Source: Solirubrobacterales bacterium (GTDB lineage Bacteria > Actinomycetota > Thermoleophilia > Solirubrobacterales > 70-9). From it: 40,131 nucleotides of DNA. Both the position numbers and the translations under genes were made by a program. The notes under the pieces were generated by a model. It saw nothing but the letters and a program-made list of their open reading frames with translations. It was not told where the DNA came from and did not search any database. This document shows positions 1 to 7,717 of this stretch, piece after piece. Each line of letters begins with the position of its first letter. Positions within the stretch are counted from its first letter, which is position 1. The stretch covers positions 1 to 40,131 of the forward strand of contig JAGQUV010000017.1 in the NCBI GenBank assembly GCA_020438295.1, read 5' to 3'.

Positions 1-1425
1 ATGCCAGCCGCCGAACTCGTCGACCAGCGCGTCGGCCGCCTTGGGACCCCACGACCCCGGCTTATAGGAATGGACCGGCGGCGGGTTCGCGATCAGCGGA
101 CCGGTGATCCGCCAGGTCTGCTCGATGTTGTCCTGCCGGGTGAAGCGCTTGCTGTCCCCGACCATCGCCGCGTGCAGCAGGACCTCGTACGGGGTAGGGC
201 CCTCGCCGCCTTCGGCCGCGAACTCCATGTCCATGGTGATCGGCTCTGGTTCCGCGTCGTCGCTTCGCTGTGCGTCGAGCACCAGGCGGACCCCGGTGCT
301 GGGATCGAGCTTGACCACCAACTGGTCCGGCTCGGGCAGGTGCGACCCCGGGGCCCGGTAGCCGAGCTTCGGCGGTTCCCGGAAGATCAGCCGCACCTCG
401 GTCTGCGTGACCGGGAGCAGCTTGCCGGTGCGGATGAAGAACGGGACCCCGGTCCAGCGCCAGTTGTCGATCTCGAACCGCGCCGCGGCATAGGTCTCGG
501 TGGTCGATCCGGCGGCCACCCCGTCGACGTCCAGGTAGCCGTCGTACTGGCCACGGACGTAGGTGCCGGGATCGGCCGGAGCCATTGCGGCGAAGACTGC
601 GTACATCGCGTCCTTGATCGGGCGCGCCTCGCGGCCGGCCGGAGGCTCCATAGCGGTCGCCGCGATCACCTGCATCAGGTGGTTGACGACCACGTCGCGC
701 AGGGCGCCGACCGGATCGTAGAAGTGGCCCCGGTCCTGGACCCCGAAGTCCTCGGCCATGGTTATCTGCACGCAGGCGATGCTGTTCCGGTTCCAGACCG
801 GCTCGAAGATCGCGTTGGCGAACCGCAGGTAGACGATCTCGCCCAGACCCATCTTGCCGAGGAAGTGGTCGATCCGGTAGAGCTGCGATTCGTCCAGGTA
901 CTGGTGAAGCTCACCGGCCAGGGCCCGGGCCGATTCGAGGTCGTGCCCGAACGGCTTCTCCACGACTACCCGGGCGTTGTCGGTCAGGCCGGCCCCGGCC
1001 AACCCCTTGACCACCATCGCGAACAGCGAGGGCGGGATCTCGAGGTAGAAGACCGGGCATTTCGCCCCCTTGATCTTCTCGGCGACGGCCTCGTAGGTTC
1101 CGTCGTCGGCGAAGTCGCCCTGCACGTACGACATGCGGGCAGCCAGCCGGTCGAACACCTGGTCGTCGAGGGCCTGGCCGGTGCCCTTGATTGCGTCACG
1201 CGCATGGTCGCGAAGGTCGTCGTCGGACCAATCGTCGACCGCCACGCCGACGATCGGAACATCGAGCAACCCCCGTGCCTCGAGCCGGTACAGCGAAAGA
1301 AAGGTCATCACTTTGGCCAGGTCGCCGCTGATCCCGAATGAGACGAAGACGTCGGCCGGCGTTGCGGCACCGGGCTCACCGCCGGGGGGGATGCCTTGCG
1401 AATTGGTACTTCCTGAATCGGCTAT
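1..1425 (-). CDS. zwf: Glucose-6-phosphate dehydrogenase, partial (C-terminus off left edge)
   Basis: Oxidises glucose-6-phosphate to 6-phosphogluconolactone with NADP, the entry to the oxidative pentose phosphate pathway in the cytoplasm. The 475 visible codons cover most of the usual ~500-residue enzyme. Seen: the Rossmann motif FGISGDLAK (residues 30-38), the active-site motif RIDHFLGK (about 184-191), then LRFANAIFEPVWN. Start: no ATG, GTG or TTG lies in frame between the upstream TAG stop and the Rossmann motif. A strong ribosome binding site GGAGG (1431-1435) sits five bases before an ATA codon (1423-1425), exactly where the Met of Met-Ala-Asp-Ser would be expected, so ATA is used as the start. 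A TAGGAT box at 1492-1497 would give a leader of about 60 bases. The family call is very sure. The start codon is either a genuine near-cognate start, a mutation or a base error. Confidence 0.95.
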   Translation of the reverse strand, partial: MADSGSTNSQGIPPGGEPGAATPADVFVSFGISGDLAKVMTFLSLYRLEARGLLDVPIVGVAVDDWSDDDLRDHARDAIKGTGQALDDQVFDRLAARMSYVQGDFADDGTYEAVAEKIKGAKCPVFYLEIPPSLFAMVVKGLAGAGLTDNARVVVEKPFGHDLESARALAGELHQYLDESQLYRIDHFLGKMGLGEIVYLRFANAIFEPVWNRNSIACVQITMAEDFGVQDRGHFYDPVGALRDVVVNHLMQVIAATAMEPPAGREARPIKDAMYAVFAAMAPADPGTYVRGQYDGYLDVDGVAAGSTTETYAAARFEIDNWRWTGVPFFIRTGKLLPVTQTEVRLIFREPPKLGYRAPGSHLPEPDQLVVKLDPSTGVRLVLDAQRSDDAEPEPITMDMEFAAEGGEGPTPYEVLLHAAMVGDSKRFTRQDNIEQTWRITGPLIANPPPVHSYKPGSWGPKAADALVDEFGGWH

Positions 1426-1491
1426 GACTGCCTCCGTTCGTGTTCCTGGTTCCTGGCGGAAAGCTTCGCATCTGATCGTTGATCCGGCATC

Positions 1492-1497
1492 ATCCTA
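1492..1497 (-). promoter_or_regulatory. Putative -10 box for zwf
   Basis: TAGGAT on the minus strand, about 66 bases before the ATA start codon. It matches the TANNNT pattern seen at many starts in this window, but here a leader with a Shine-Dalgarno site follows. No convincing -35 element is visible. Confidence 0.35.
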
Positions 1498-1632
1498 AAT
1501 GGGTGAATGTGGCCGGACGGCCGAGAATCCGGAGTCCAGTGGCACCTGGTGCGCGGGATCGCGGGCCTTCCGGGTTCAGTAGGATCGCGACGGTCCGAAT
1601 CCTCGTTCGGCGTTCGCGGACCACCCTCCCGG

Positions 1633-3717
1633 ATGAACAGATCCCTCCTCACATTCCCGGTCGGCCACTGGGCCCGGTGGCTCGTCGTGATCGTCTGGTT
1701 CGTCGCGATATTCGCGATCTTCGGAGCCGACGTGCCGGGGAAGTTCGCCGACGCCGAGAACAACGAGTCGAGTTCGTACCTGCCGGCCGACGCCGAATCG
1801 ACCCGCGCGCTGGATCAGGTCGAGCAACTGACCGACGGCGAGCAGGCCGGGATCGTGATCGTCTACCGGCGCGAAGGGGGCCTGACCGGCGCCGACCGGC
1901 AGCGGATCAAGTCGGATATCGCCGAGCTGAACAGCGAGGTCAACGGCACCAGCCAGCCGTTCAGACAGACCGAGGTGTCGAACGACGGTTCGGCGGCACT
2001 GGTGCTGTCCAGCATCGAAGCCACCGGCGAAGCCGACGACATCCTCGATCCCGTCCAGGACATAAGGGAACGGGTGAGCGGCAACCGCGGCGGACTCGAG
2101 GTCGCGGTGACCGGGGCGGCCGGGTACGGGGCCGACGCGATCGAGGTCTACGAGTCGATCAATGGCACCCTGTTCGCGGCCGCGTTCGGGCTGGTCTTCG
2201 TTCTCCTGGTCCTTATCTACCGGTCGCCGTTCCTGCTCTGGCTGCCGTTGATAGCGGTCGGCTTCGCCGAGATACTCAGCCGGGCGATCGGTTTCGGCCT
2301 GACCGAGGCAGGGGTCACGGTGAACGGCCAGTCGTCGTCGATCCTCTCAGTGCTGGTGCTCGGGGCCGGGACCGACTACGCGCTGTTACTCATAGCCCGC
2401 TACCGGGAGGAGCTGCGCCACCGGGAAAGCAGGTCCGAATCGATGCGGGTCTCGCTGCGCAGCGCCGGCCCGGCCATCCTCGCCTCGGGAGGGACCGTGA
2501 TCGCGGCCCTGCTCTGCCTCTCGCTGGCCGAACTGAACTCGACCGCCAGCCTCGGGCCGATCGGTGCGATCGGGATCGTCTCGGCGATGCTGGCGATGCT
2601 GACCCTGCTCCCGGCGATGCTGGTGATCGTCCCGCGCTTCGTGTTCTGGCCGAAGGTGCCACGGGTCGGCAGCGGCGGCGTCGACGCGGAGCATGGGCCG
2701 TGGCGCCGGCTGGGCGACCGCACGGCGCAGGGCCCCAGACGGGTCTGGCTCGGAGCTCTGGCGGCGCTAGCGGTGATGGCACTCGGCCTGCTCGCGTACG
2801 ACGACGGGCTGACCTCTTCGAACGGATTCCGCGACGATGTCGAGGCGGTGACCGGCCAGGAGTTGATCGCCGAGTCGTTCCCGGGCGGGGCCAACGCACC
2901 GACCGAGATCGTGGTCAATGATCCCTCGAGCCTGAATGGGGTGATCGGGGCGGTCGGCCGGGTCGATGGCGTCGCTCAGGTCCGTCCGGTCACCCGGACC
3001 CAATCGGCCGTCCTGCTCAACGCCGTGCTCGAGCCCGAGGCGTATACGACCGAGGCATTCGACCTGATCCCGGGAATACGGGACGCCGCGCGAAAGGCCG
3101 GCGGCCCGGAAACCCTGGTCGGCGGCGGTACCGCGGTCGAGTACGACATCAGGCAGGCCAACCGGCACGACGTGAAACTGGTGGTGCCGCTGGTGATCCT
3201 GGTGGTCTTCCTGATCCTGGTAGCCCTGCTGCGGGCGGTCGCCGCCCCGTTGATGCTGGTCGCCACCGTGGTGGTCAGCTTCTTCGCCGCGCTCGGGGTG
3301 GGTTTCCTGATCAGCGACTGGGTATTCGGTTTCCCGGGTGTCGATCCGTCGCTGCCGCTGTTCGCATTCGTCTTCCTGGTCGCGTTGGGGATCGACTACA
3401 ACATCTTCCTGATGGCCCGGGTCCGGGAAGAGACGGTCAACCATGGCACCCGGCAGGGCATGCTGCGCGGCCTGGCCGTGACCGGGGGCGTGATCACCTC
3501 GGCCGGGATCGTGCTGGCCGGCACCTTCCTGGTGCTTTCGATCCTGCCGCTGGTCTTCCTGACCCAGCTCGGCATCACGGTGGCGTTCGGCGTCCTGCTC
3601 GACACGTTCCTGGTCCGCTCGATCCTCGTCCCGGCCCTGGTCCTGGACATCGGACCGCCCGTATGGTGGCCGTCCTCGCTGGCCGCAACGAAAGAGAGCG
3701 GCGACTCCAGGCCCTGA
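1633..3717 (+). CDS. MMPL family RND-type membrane transporter
   Basis: A 694-residue proton-driven exporter of the MMPL/RND superfamily, probably moving lipids or hydrophobic compounds out of the cell. The layout is typical: one N-terminal membrane helix (about 12-34), a periplasmic-side domain, five helices, then a second copy of the same arrangement. Both halves carry the signature with a membrane Asp: GTDYALLLIARYREEL (Asp248) and GIDYNIFLMARVREE (Asp588), the residues expected to carry protons. The reading frame is open from 1507, but Met at 1633 followed by NRSLLTFPVGHWARW matches normal family N-termini, so the longer form is not used. The stop lies five bases from the stop of the convergent PQQ dehydrogenase, with no terminator between them. 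Substrate unknown. Confidence 0.9.
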   Translation: MNRSLLTFPVGHWARWLVVIVWFVAIFAIFGADVPGKFADAENNESSSYLPADAESTRALDQVEQLTDGEQAGIVIVYRREGGLTGADRQRIKSDIAELNSEVNGTSQPFRQTEVSNDGSAALVLSSIEATGEADDILDPVQDIRERVSGNRGGLEVAVTGAAGYGADAIEVYESINGTLFAAAFGLVFVLLVLIYRSPFLLWLPLIAVGFAEILSRAIGFGLTEAGVTVNGQSSSILSVLVLGAGTDYALLLIARYREELRHRESRSESMRVSLRSAGPAILASGGTVIAALLCLSLAELNSTASLGPIGAIGIVSAMLAMLTLLPAMLVIVPRFVFWPKVPRVGSGGVDAEHGPWRRLGDRTAQGPRRVWLGALAALAVMALGLLAYDDGLTSSNGFRDDVEAVTGQELIAESFPGGANAPTEIVVNDPSSLNGVIGAVGRVDGVAQVRPVTRTQSAVLLNAVLEPEAYTTEAFDLIPGIRDAARKAGGPETLVGGGTAVEYDIRQANRHDVKLVVPLVILVVFLILVALLRAVAAPLMLVATVVVSFFAALGVGFLISDWVFGFPGVDPSLPLFAFVFLVALGIDYNIFLMARVREETVNHGTRQGMLRGLAVTGGVITSAGIVLAGTFLVLSILPLVFLTQLGITVAFGVLLDTFLVRSILVPALVLDIGPPVWWPSSLAATKESGDSRP

Positions 3718-3722
3718 TCGCT

Positions 3723-5345
3723 TCAGCCGGGTCGGGACCGGTGCCGCCGGATCCTCAACCCGAGCTTTTCCGAAGCGCTGTTTCCCACATCGTCGGTTGC
3801 TGTGGCGAGGATCGACACGCGCATCTTCCTGCCGTTGCGGTACGCGGCGCGCGCCGTGCGCAGCGCCCTCGGCTTCAACCTCAGCGCGAGCTTCTTCCTG
3901 ACCATGGCCGGACCACTGCCGGTGGCCGGGAGAAGCCTCAGCCGGAAAGCCTTCTGCCTCGCCCGACGCCTCACCAACAGTTTTCCGCCGGCCCTGACCG
4001 TGCAGTCTTCGGAGCATTCGACGAACACGGGAATCCGTTTCCCAAGTCGCCTCGCCTTTCCGGTCAGCGTCAGTCCGGGCGGCACCGAATCGGCGGGGAC
4101 CGGCGGGGGCTCGGGCGGGTCGGCGACCGGGAAATCGTGGGGACAGCCGGTTGGCGCAGCGTTGCCCGCGGCGATGCGGTAAGCGTTGAGGCTGGTCATC
4201 ACGTAGGCGCAGCCGAGGCTGTCCTCGCCGAACGACCGCAGTCCCTCGAACGCCTCGATCTCCAACCCCGATGCCGCCGGGTCGCCGCCGGGGGCCGACA
4301 GGTTGAGGGTGCGGAGGTCCTGCCTGCAGGCGTCGCCGTAGAGGTAGCGGCCGGTCAGCCCGCTCAGGTCGGGGTCGCGGATCACGTATCCGCCGATCAC
4401 CGCGCATCCGTCCAGGTGCGAGTAGGTGTAGAACGGTTCGGTGTACTCGGGGAAAGGTGTCTCGCAACGGCCTTCGCAGTCGGGCCAGCCCATGTTCCTG
4501 CCCGCTAGGTCGCCGTAGTTGATCTCTTCGACCGAGTTCTGGCCGACGTCGGCCACGGTCAGTCCGCCACCTGGGGCGAACGATGCACGCCACGGGTTTC
4601 TCAGGCCCCGCGTATAGATCTCGCCCCTGGCCCCGGGTGTGGAGACGAACGGGTTGTCGTCCGGGACGGTCAGGGTGGCCGGGCCGGCGCCGTCCGGATC
4701 GGATGGGTCGATCCGGAGCACTTTGCCGGACAGGCTGGCCAGCGACGGAGCGTTGTCCCGGTCGTGATCGTCGCCGATGGCCACGTACAGGAGGTCGTCC
4801 GGTCCGAACCCGAGCCAGCCGCCATTGTGGTAGCCGGGTGAATGAGGCAGAGTCAGCACCAAACGGGCCGTCCCGGGGTCGGCCCGGTCGGGGTCGGAGC
4901 CCGACCTCCGGTACTCGACGACCCGGATGTCTCCCTCGTTGCCTTCGGGGTCGAGCTGGTCCGGTCCGGCCGCCACGTAGAAGACATAAAGGAGTCCGCT
5001 GGTCGCGTAGTCGGGGGCGAAAGCCATCGAAAGCAGGCCCCTTTCGCCTTCCAGGCTGATGTTCGCGATCGAGAGAAAGGGGACCGGATCGAGCGCACCG
5101 TCCTCGAACACCCGGATCGCGGCCATCCCCTCGGGCGTTCCACGTTCGACCACGAAGACCCGCCGGTCGCCCGGTGGCGAGGTGGCGTAGATCGGCTCGG
5201 AATTCCAGGCGTCTTCGGGGGCGAGCGGCTTCAGCGACGCGGCGATCGCGAGGCTCCCGCCCGGCGACGCGGATTCCAGACCCGGGAGGGCAAGTCCGGC
5301 GCCGATCGCCAGCACGGTCGCCAGGGGCAAGGTCAGCCGCATCAT
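3723..5345 (-). CDS. Secreted PQQ-dependent sugar dehydrogenase (GSDH/YliI family) with extra C-terminal domain
   Basis: Predicted exported quinoprotein that oxidises sugars or aldoses at the cell surface with pyrroloquinoline quinone. The 540 residues begin with a signal peptide (about 1-27), followed by the six-bladed beta-propeller of the soluble glucose dehydrogenase / aldose sugar dehydrogenase family (about 38-400). Family marks seen: the HNGG motif with the likely catalytic His (173-176), a GDDHDRDN loop, RGLRNPW, and HLDGCAVIGGYV. Residues about 405-540 form a separate Pro linker plus Arg/Lys-rich beta domain with paired Cys (ECSEDC). This appendage resembles domains I associate with Solirubrobacterales surface proteins and is not needed for catalysis in shorter homologues. 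No PQQ biosynthesis genes are visible. The start may be the first or second of two adjacent Met codons. Confidence 0.88.
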   Translation of the reverse strand: MMRLTLPLATVLAIGAGLALPGLESASPGGSLAIAASLKPLAPEDAWNSEPIYATSPPGDRRVFVVERGTPEGMAAIRVFEDGALDPVPFLSIANISLEGERGLLSMAFAPDYATSGLLYVFYVAAGPDQLDPEGNEGDIRVVEYRRSGSDPDRADPGTARLVLTLPHSPGYHNGGWLGFGPDDLLYVAIGDDHDRDNAPSLASLSGKVLRIDPSDPDGAGPATLTVPDDNPFVSTPGARGEIYTRGLRNPWRASFAPGGGLTVADVGQNSVEEINYGDLAGRNMGWPDCEGRCETPFPEYTEPFYTYSHLDGCAVIGGYVIRDPDLSGLTGRYLYGDACRQDLRTLNLSAPGGDPAASGLEIEAFEGLRSFGEDSLGCAYVMTSLNAYRIAAGNAAPTGCPHDFPVADPPEPPPVPADSVPPGLTLTGKARRLGKRIPVFVECSEDCTVRAGGKLLVRRRARQKAFRLRLLPATGSGPAMVRKKLALRLKPRALRTARAAYRNGRKMRVSILATATDDVGNSASEKLGLRIRRHRSRPG

Positions 5346-5388
5346 TCCACCAGTCTGCCAGTTGCCCGGTCGGAACCGGCCGGATGGC

Positions 5389-5394
5389 TAGGCT
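5389..5394 (+). promoter_or_regulatory. Putative -10 box of a leaderless transcript (antiporter gene)
   Basis: TAGGCT ends eight bases before the ATG at 5403 and there is no Shine-Dalgarno site, so transcription would begin at or next to the start codon. The divergent gap holding it is only 57 bases. Confidence 0.45.
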
Positions 5395-5402
5395 GATCGG
5401 CC

Positions 5403-6611
5403 ATGGAGATCGGGTTCACCGAAGTCGTATTGACGGTAGGCGTGCTGCTGATCGTGGTCTCCGGGCTGTCCGGGTTGGCCCACGGCACGGTGCTGTCGGT
5501 GTCGGTCATTTCGGTCGCGGCCGGAATGCTGCTCCACGCGGTCGGGGTGGTGGACATCGATCCCCGGGACCACGACGTGGTCGCGCTGGTCGAGCTGGCG
5601 CTGGTCTTCACCCTGTTCAGCGACGGCCTGGTGGTCGAGCGCGAGCTGCTGGTGCGCCACATCGGCCCGACGGCCCGTGCCCTGGTCTTCGCCATGCCGG
5701 CGACCATGGTCCTGATCGCAGTCGCCGCGAAGCTGCTGTTCAGCGAGCTGGCCTGGGCGGAGGCACTGCTCCTGGGCGCCGTCCTCGCCCCGACCGATCC
5801 CGTGATCACCTCGGTGGTGGTCATGGCCAAAGGCATCCCGGCGAAGCTGCGCCACGTGATGAACCTCGAGTCGGGTCTCAACGACGGCCTGGCCCTGCCG
5901 TTCGTGCTGTTCTTCATCGTGATCGCGGCGCATGAGGCGGGCGCCGGCGGGGAAGCGGCGATCCTGGTCGGCGAGGCCGCCGCCGGGGCCCTGATCGGGC
6001 TCGGGCTGGCCACGGTCGCCGGCCGGGCGATCGACGACATGCCGGGGGTGGGGCTCACCCGGAAGTACGAAGGGGTTTACGCGCTCGGGGTCGCGCTTGC
6101 CGCTTTCGGCCTGGCCGAGGCGACCTTCGGGAACGGCCTGGTGGCCACCTTCGTCGCCGGTATCGCACTCGGGGTGGCCGATCGAGAGACTCCGGATGCG
6201 TTCCACGAATTCAACGAAAGCCTCGGGGCGGTGCTGCAGACGGTCACCTTCTTCGTGTTCGGGGCGCTGGTCGCCTCGATCGGTATTCCGACGCCGGCGG
6301 TCGCCGTCGCGCTGCTGATCCTTTTCACGCTGTTGGTCGCCAGGCCGTTGGCGATATCGGTCTCGCTGATCGGATCCGAGATGCCGAAGATCCAGCGACG
6401 CTTCCTGGCCTGGTTCGGGCCCAAGGGCGTGGCTTCAATGCTGTTCGCGCTGTTCGTCCTCAAGTCCGATGTGCCGGAAGCGAGGCTGATCTTCCAGCTT
6501 GCGGCGCTGGTCATCCTCGGTTCGATCGTCGCCCACGGGCTGACCGATACGGTCGGTGCCAACTGGATAGAGCGGCGGCTCAAACCGGAGGACCGCGATC
6601 CTACGGGTTGA
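5403..6611 (+). CDS. CPA1-family Na+(K+)/H+ antiporter
   Basis: Integral membrane cation:proton exchanger for pH and sodium homeostasis. It has 402 residues and about a dozen hydrophobic helices along its length. The CPA1 core signatures are present: APTDPV (129-134) and ESGLNDG (156-162), whose Asn160-Asp161 pair is the expected cation/proton site. There is no large cytoplasmic regulatory tail, so it is a compact NhaP-like form. The start ATG is preceded by a TAGGCT box eight bases upstream and no ribosome binding site, suggesting a leaderless mRNA. The 3' end overlaps the convergent methyltransferase gene by 11 bases. Ion preference cannot be read from the sequence. Confidence 0.92.
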   Translation: MEIGFTEVVLTVGVLLIVVSGLSGLAHGTVLSVSVISVAAGMLLHAVGVVDIDPRDHDVVALVELALVFTLFSDGLVVERELLVRHIGPTARALVFAMPATMVLIAVAAKLLFSELAWAEALLLGAVLAPTDPVITSVVVMAKGIPAKLRHVMNLESGLNDGLALPFVLFFIVIAAHEAGAGGEAAILVGEAAAGALIGLGLATVAGRAIDDMPGVGLTRKYEGVYALGVALAAFGLAEATFGNGLVATFVAGIALGVADRETPDAFHEFNESLGAVLQTVTFFVFGALVASIGIPTPAVAVALLILFTLLVARPLAISVSLIGSEMPKIQRRFLAWFGPKGVASMLFALFVLKSDVPEARLIFQLAALVILGSIVAHGLTDTVGANWIERRLKPEDRDPTG

Positions 6612-7278
6612 TCGCCCGGCCCCAGATCAGCGGGTGGATCAGCGGCACTTCGAATTCGAGCCGGTCGTTGACCAGTTCGTCGATCCTCAGTCCCGACCTG
6701 CGGATCGCCGCCTCGGTCTCGCGGTTGGTGTGGCATCCGCAGGCGAAGCCGTGCCAGAAGCCGTGGGCCTTTCGCTGCCAGCGGTCGAGCCGGCTGCCGG
6801 GTTCGGCCGCGACGTGCTCGAGGAACAGCAGCCGGCCGCCCGGTTTCAGGACCCGGCGGGCCTCGGCCAGCGATGCATCGAGGTCGCCTACCGTGCAGAG
6901 GACCAGGGTGGAAACCACTGTGTCCGCGCAGTTGTCGGGTAGCGGCAGGTCTTCGGCCGGGGCCCGCAGCACGGTCGCCTCGCGCCCTGACCGGGCCACA
7001 TGTTGCTCCAGCCGCCGGGCCATGGGCTCGTGCGGTTCGGTCAGGATCAGCTCTGCGTCATCCGGGTAGTGGCTGAGGTTGTGACCGGTTCCGGCGCCCA
7101 GCTCGACCACCGTTCCGTTCGCGCCGGCGATCAGGTTCGCCCGCCTCTTCGCGTTCCCGCGTCGCTCGGTCCGCCACAGCAGCGGGTTGTACAAAGCGGC
7201 AAAGCAGCTCCCCCAGGCCCGCATGAACGGGTTGGGCGTCGCGGTCTCCGGGGTTTCCTCTTCTGTCGCTGGTTTCAT
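6601..7278 (-). CDS. Class I SAM-dependent methyltransferase
   Basis: A 225-residue methyltransferase of the Methyltransf_11/UbiE-like type. Motif I is VELGAGTGHN (58-67), the SAM-binding loop. The acidic motif and the region DLPLPDNCADTVVSTLVLCTV follow, then the LKPGGRLLFLEH strand typical of the family. The start at 7278 is fixed by a strong AGGAGG at 7284-7289, although the frame is open further upstream. The short N-terminal part is polar and Pro/Thr/Glu-rich. The C-terminus has a Cys-His patch (FACGCH). The substrate is unknown; small lipids or quinone-like molecules are common for this group. It is convergent and overlapping with the antiporter gene, so the two are not an operon. Confidence 0.9.
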   Translation of the reverse strand: MKPATEEETPETATPNPFMRAWGSCFAALYNPLLWRTERRGNAKRRANLIAGANGTVVELGAGTGHNLSHYPDDAELILTEPHEPMARRLEQHVARSGREATVLRAPAEDLPLPDNCADTVVSTLVLCTVGDLDASLAEARRVLKPGGRLLFLEHVAAEPGSRLDRWQRKAHGFWHGFACGCHTNRETEAAIRRSGLRIDELVNDRLEFEVPLIHPLIWGRAINP

Positions 7279-7391
7279 CGGATCCTCCTTGTCGGGGCGT
7301 GAAGCCGGCCTTTCGCGGAGCCCGGCCCACGGCTTCCCCTTTTGAGGCCAGTATCGCCGATCGCCCGACCGGTCAGGGATCGCGTTGGCGC

Positions 7392-7397
7392 TAGTCT
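7392..7397 (+). promoter_or_regulatory. Putative -10 box upstream of the GST-N-like gene
   Basis: TAGTCT, a TANNNT match, would place the transcript start near 7404. That is downstream of the only in-frame TTG codons (7385 and 7397) and leaves a leader of about 35 bases containing GAGAGGA at 7428-7434. It therefore argues for initiation at the ATC codon at 7439. Confidence 0.35.
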
Positions 7398-7438
7398 TGA
7401 CGGGACCCTGGAGCAACGAAACGCAACGAGAGGAACAA

Positions 7439-7717
7439 ATCAAACTCTACGTCTGTTGGGGAACTTTTCAGGTACCTGGTGCGAGGGAGCACCCATGTCG
7501 TGAGGCATACCGGGCACTCGAGCAGGCCGGCTTCGAGCCGGAGGTCGTCAAGACCCACAGCTTCGGGGCCCTGCCGATGGCCCTGCAGACGCCGAGCCGA
7601 AAGCACGTGGCCGAGAACACCGGCAGCCCCTGGGTCCCGGCTCTGGAAACCGACGACGGCGAATGGATCAGCGGCAGCGGGGAGATTGTCGACTGGGCCT
7701 CTTCGCAGACCGCATGA
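7439..7717 (+). CDS. Thioredoxin-fold / glutathione S-transferase N-terminal-like protein
   Basis: A 92-residue single-domain protein with the GST N-terminal (thioredoxin-like) fold: a first strand KLYVCWGTF, a helix with HPCREAYRALEQAGFEPEV, and the family ending PWVPALETDDGEWISGSGEIVDWA, in which the Pro lies in the usual cis-Pro position. The catalytic domain partner of full GSTs is absent, so it may be a redox or binding protein. As far as I recall, homologues of this actinobacterial group start Met-Lys-Leu-Tyr; here that Met is an ATC codon (7439-7441) four bases after a good ribosome binding site GAGAGGA. In-frame TTG codons at 7385 and 7397 are alternatives, giving up to 110 residues. 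Its stop overlaps the next start by four bases (ATGA), so it is coupled to the DUF2252 gene. Confidence 0.75.
   Translation: MKLYVCWGTFQVPGAREHPCREAYRALEQAGFEPEVVKTHSFGALPMALQTPSRKHVAENTGSPWVPALETDDGEWISGSGEIVDWASSQTA

Noticed and set aside
1..1341. Long open frame on the plus strand opposite zwf
   Set aside because: It is the antisense shadow of zwf, common at this GC content; the minus strand carries the full G6PDH motif set.
1384..1391. Possible frameshift in the poly-C/G run near the start of zwf, which would allow an upstream ATG
   Set aside because: The alternative frame upstream encodes an unnatural Arg/Ser/Pro-rich peptide and the GGAGG-ATA context fits the existing frame, so a start-codon explanation is simpler.
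2767..4593. 608-codon minus-strand frame across the MMPL and PQQ dehydrogenase genes
   Set aside because: It spans two real genes, has Arg/Gly/Pro/Gln-rich composition and no domain; both overlapped genes have complete motifs in other frames.
7385..7399. TTG start codons for the GST-N-like gene
   Set aside because: They lie upstream of or within the predicted -10 box, and the extra residues do not belong to the fold; kept only as alternatives.
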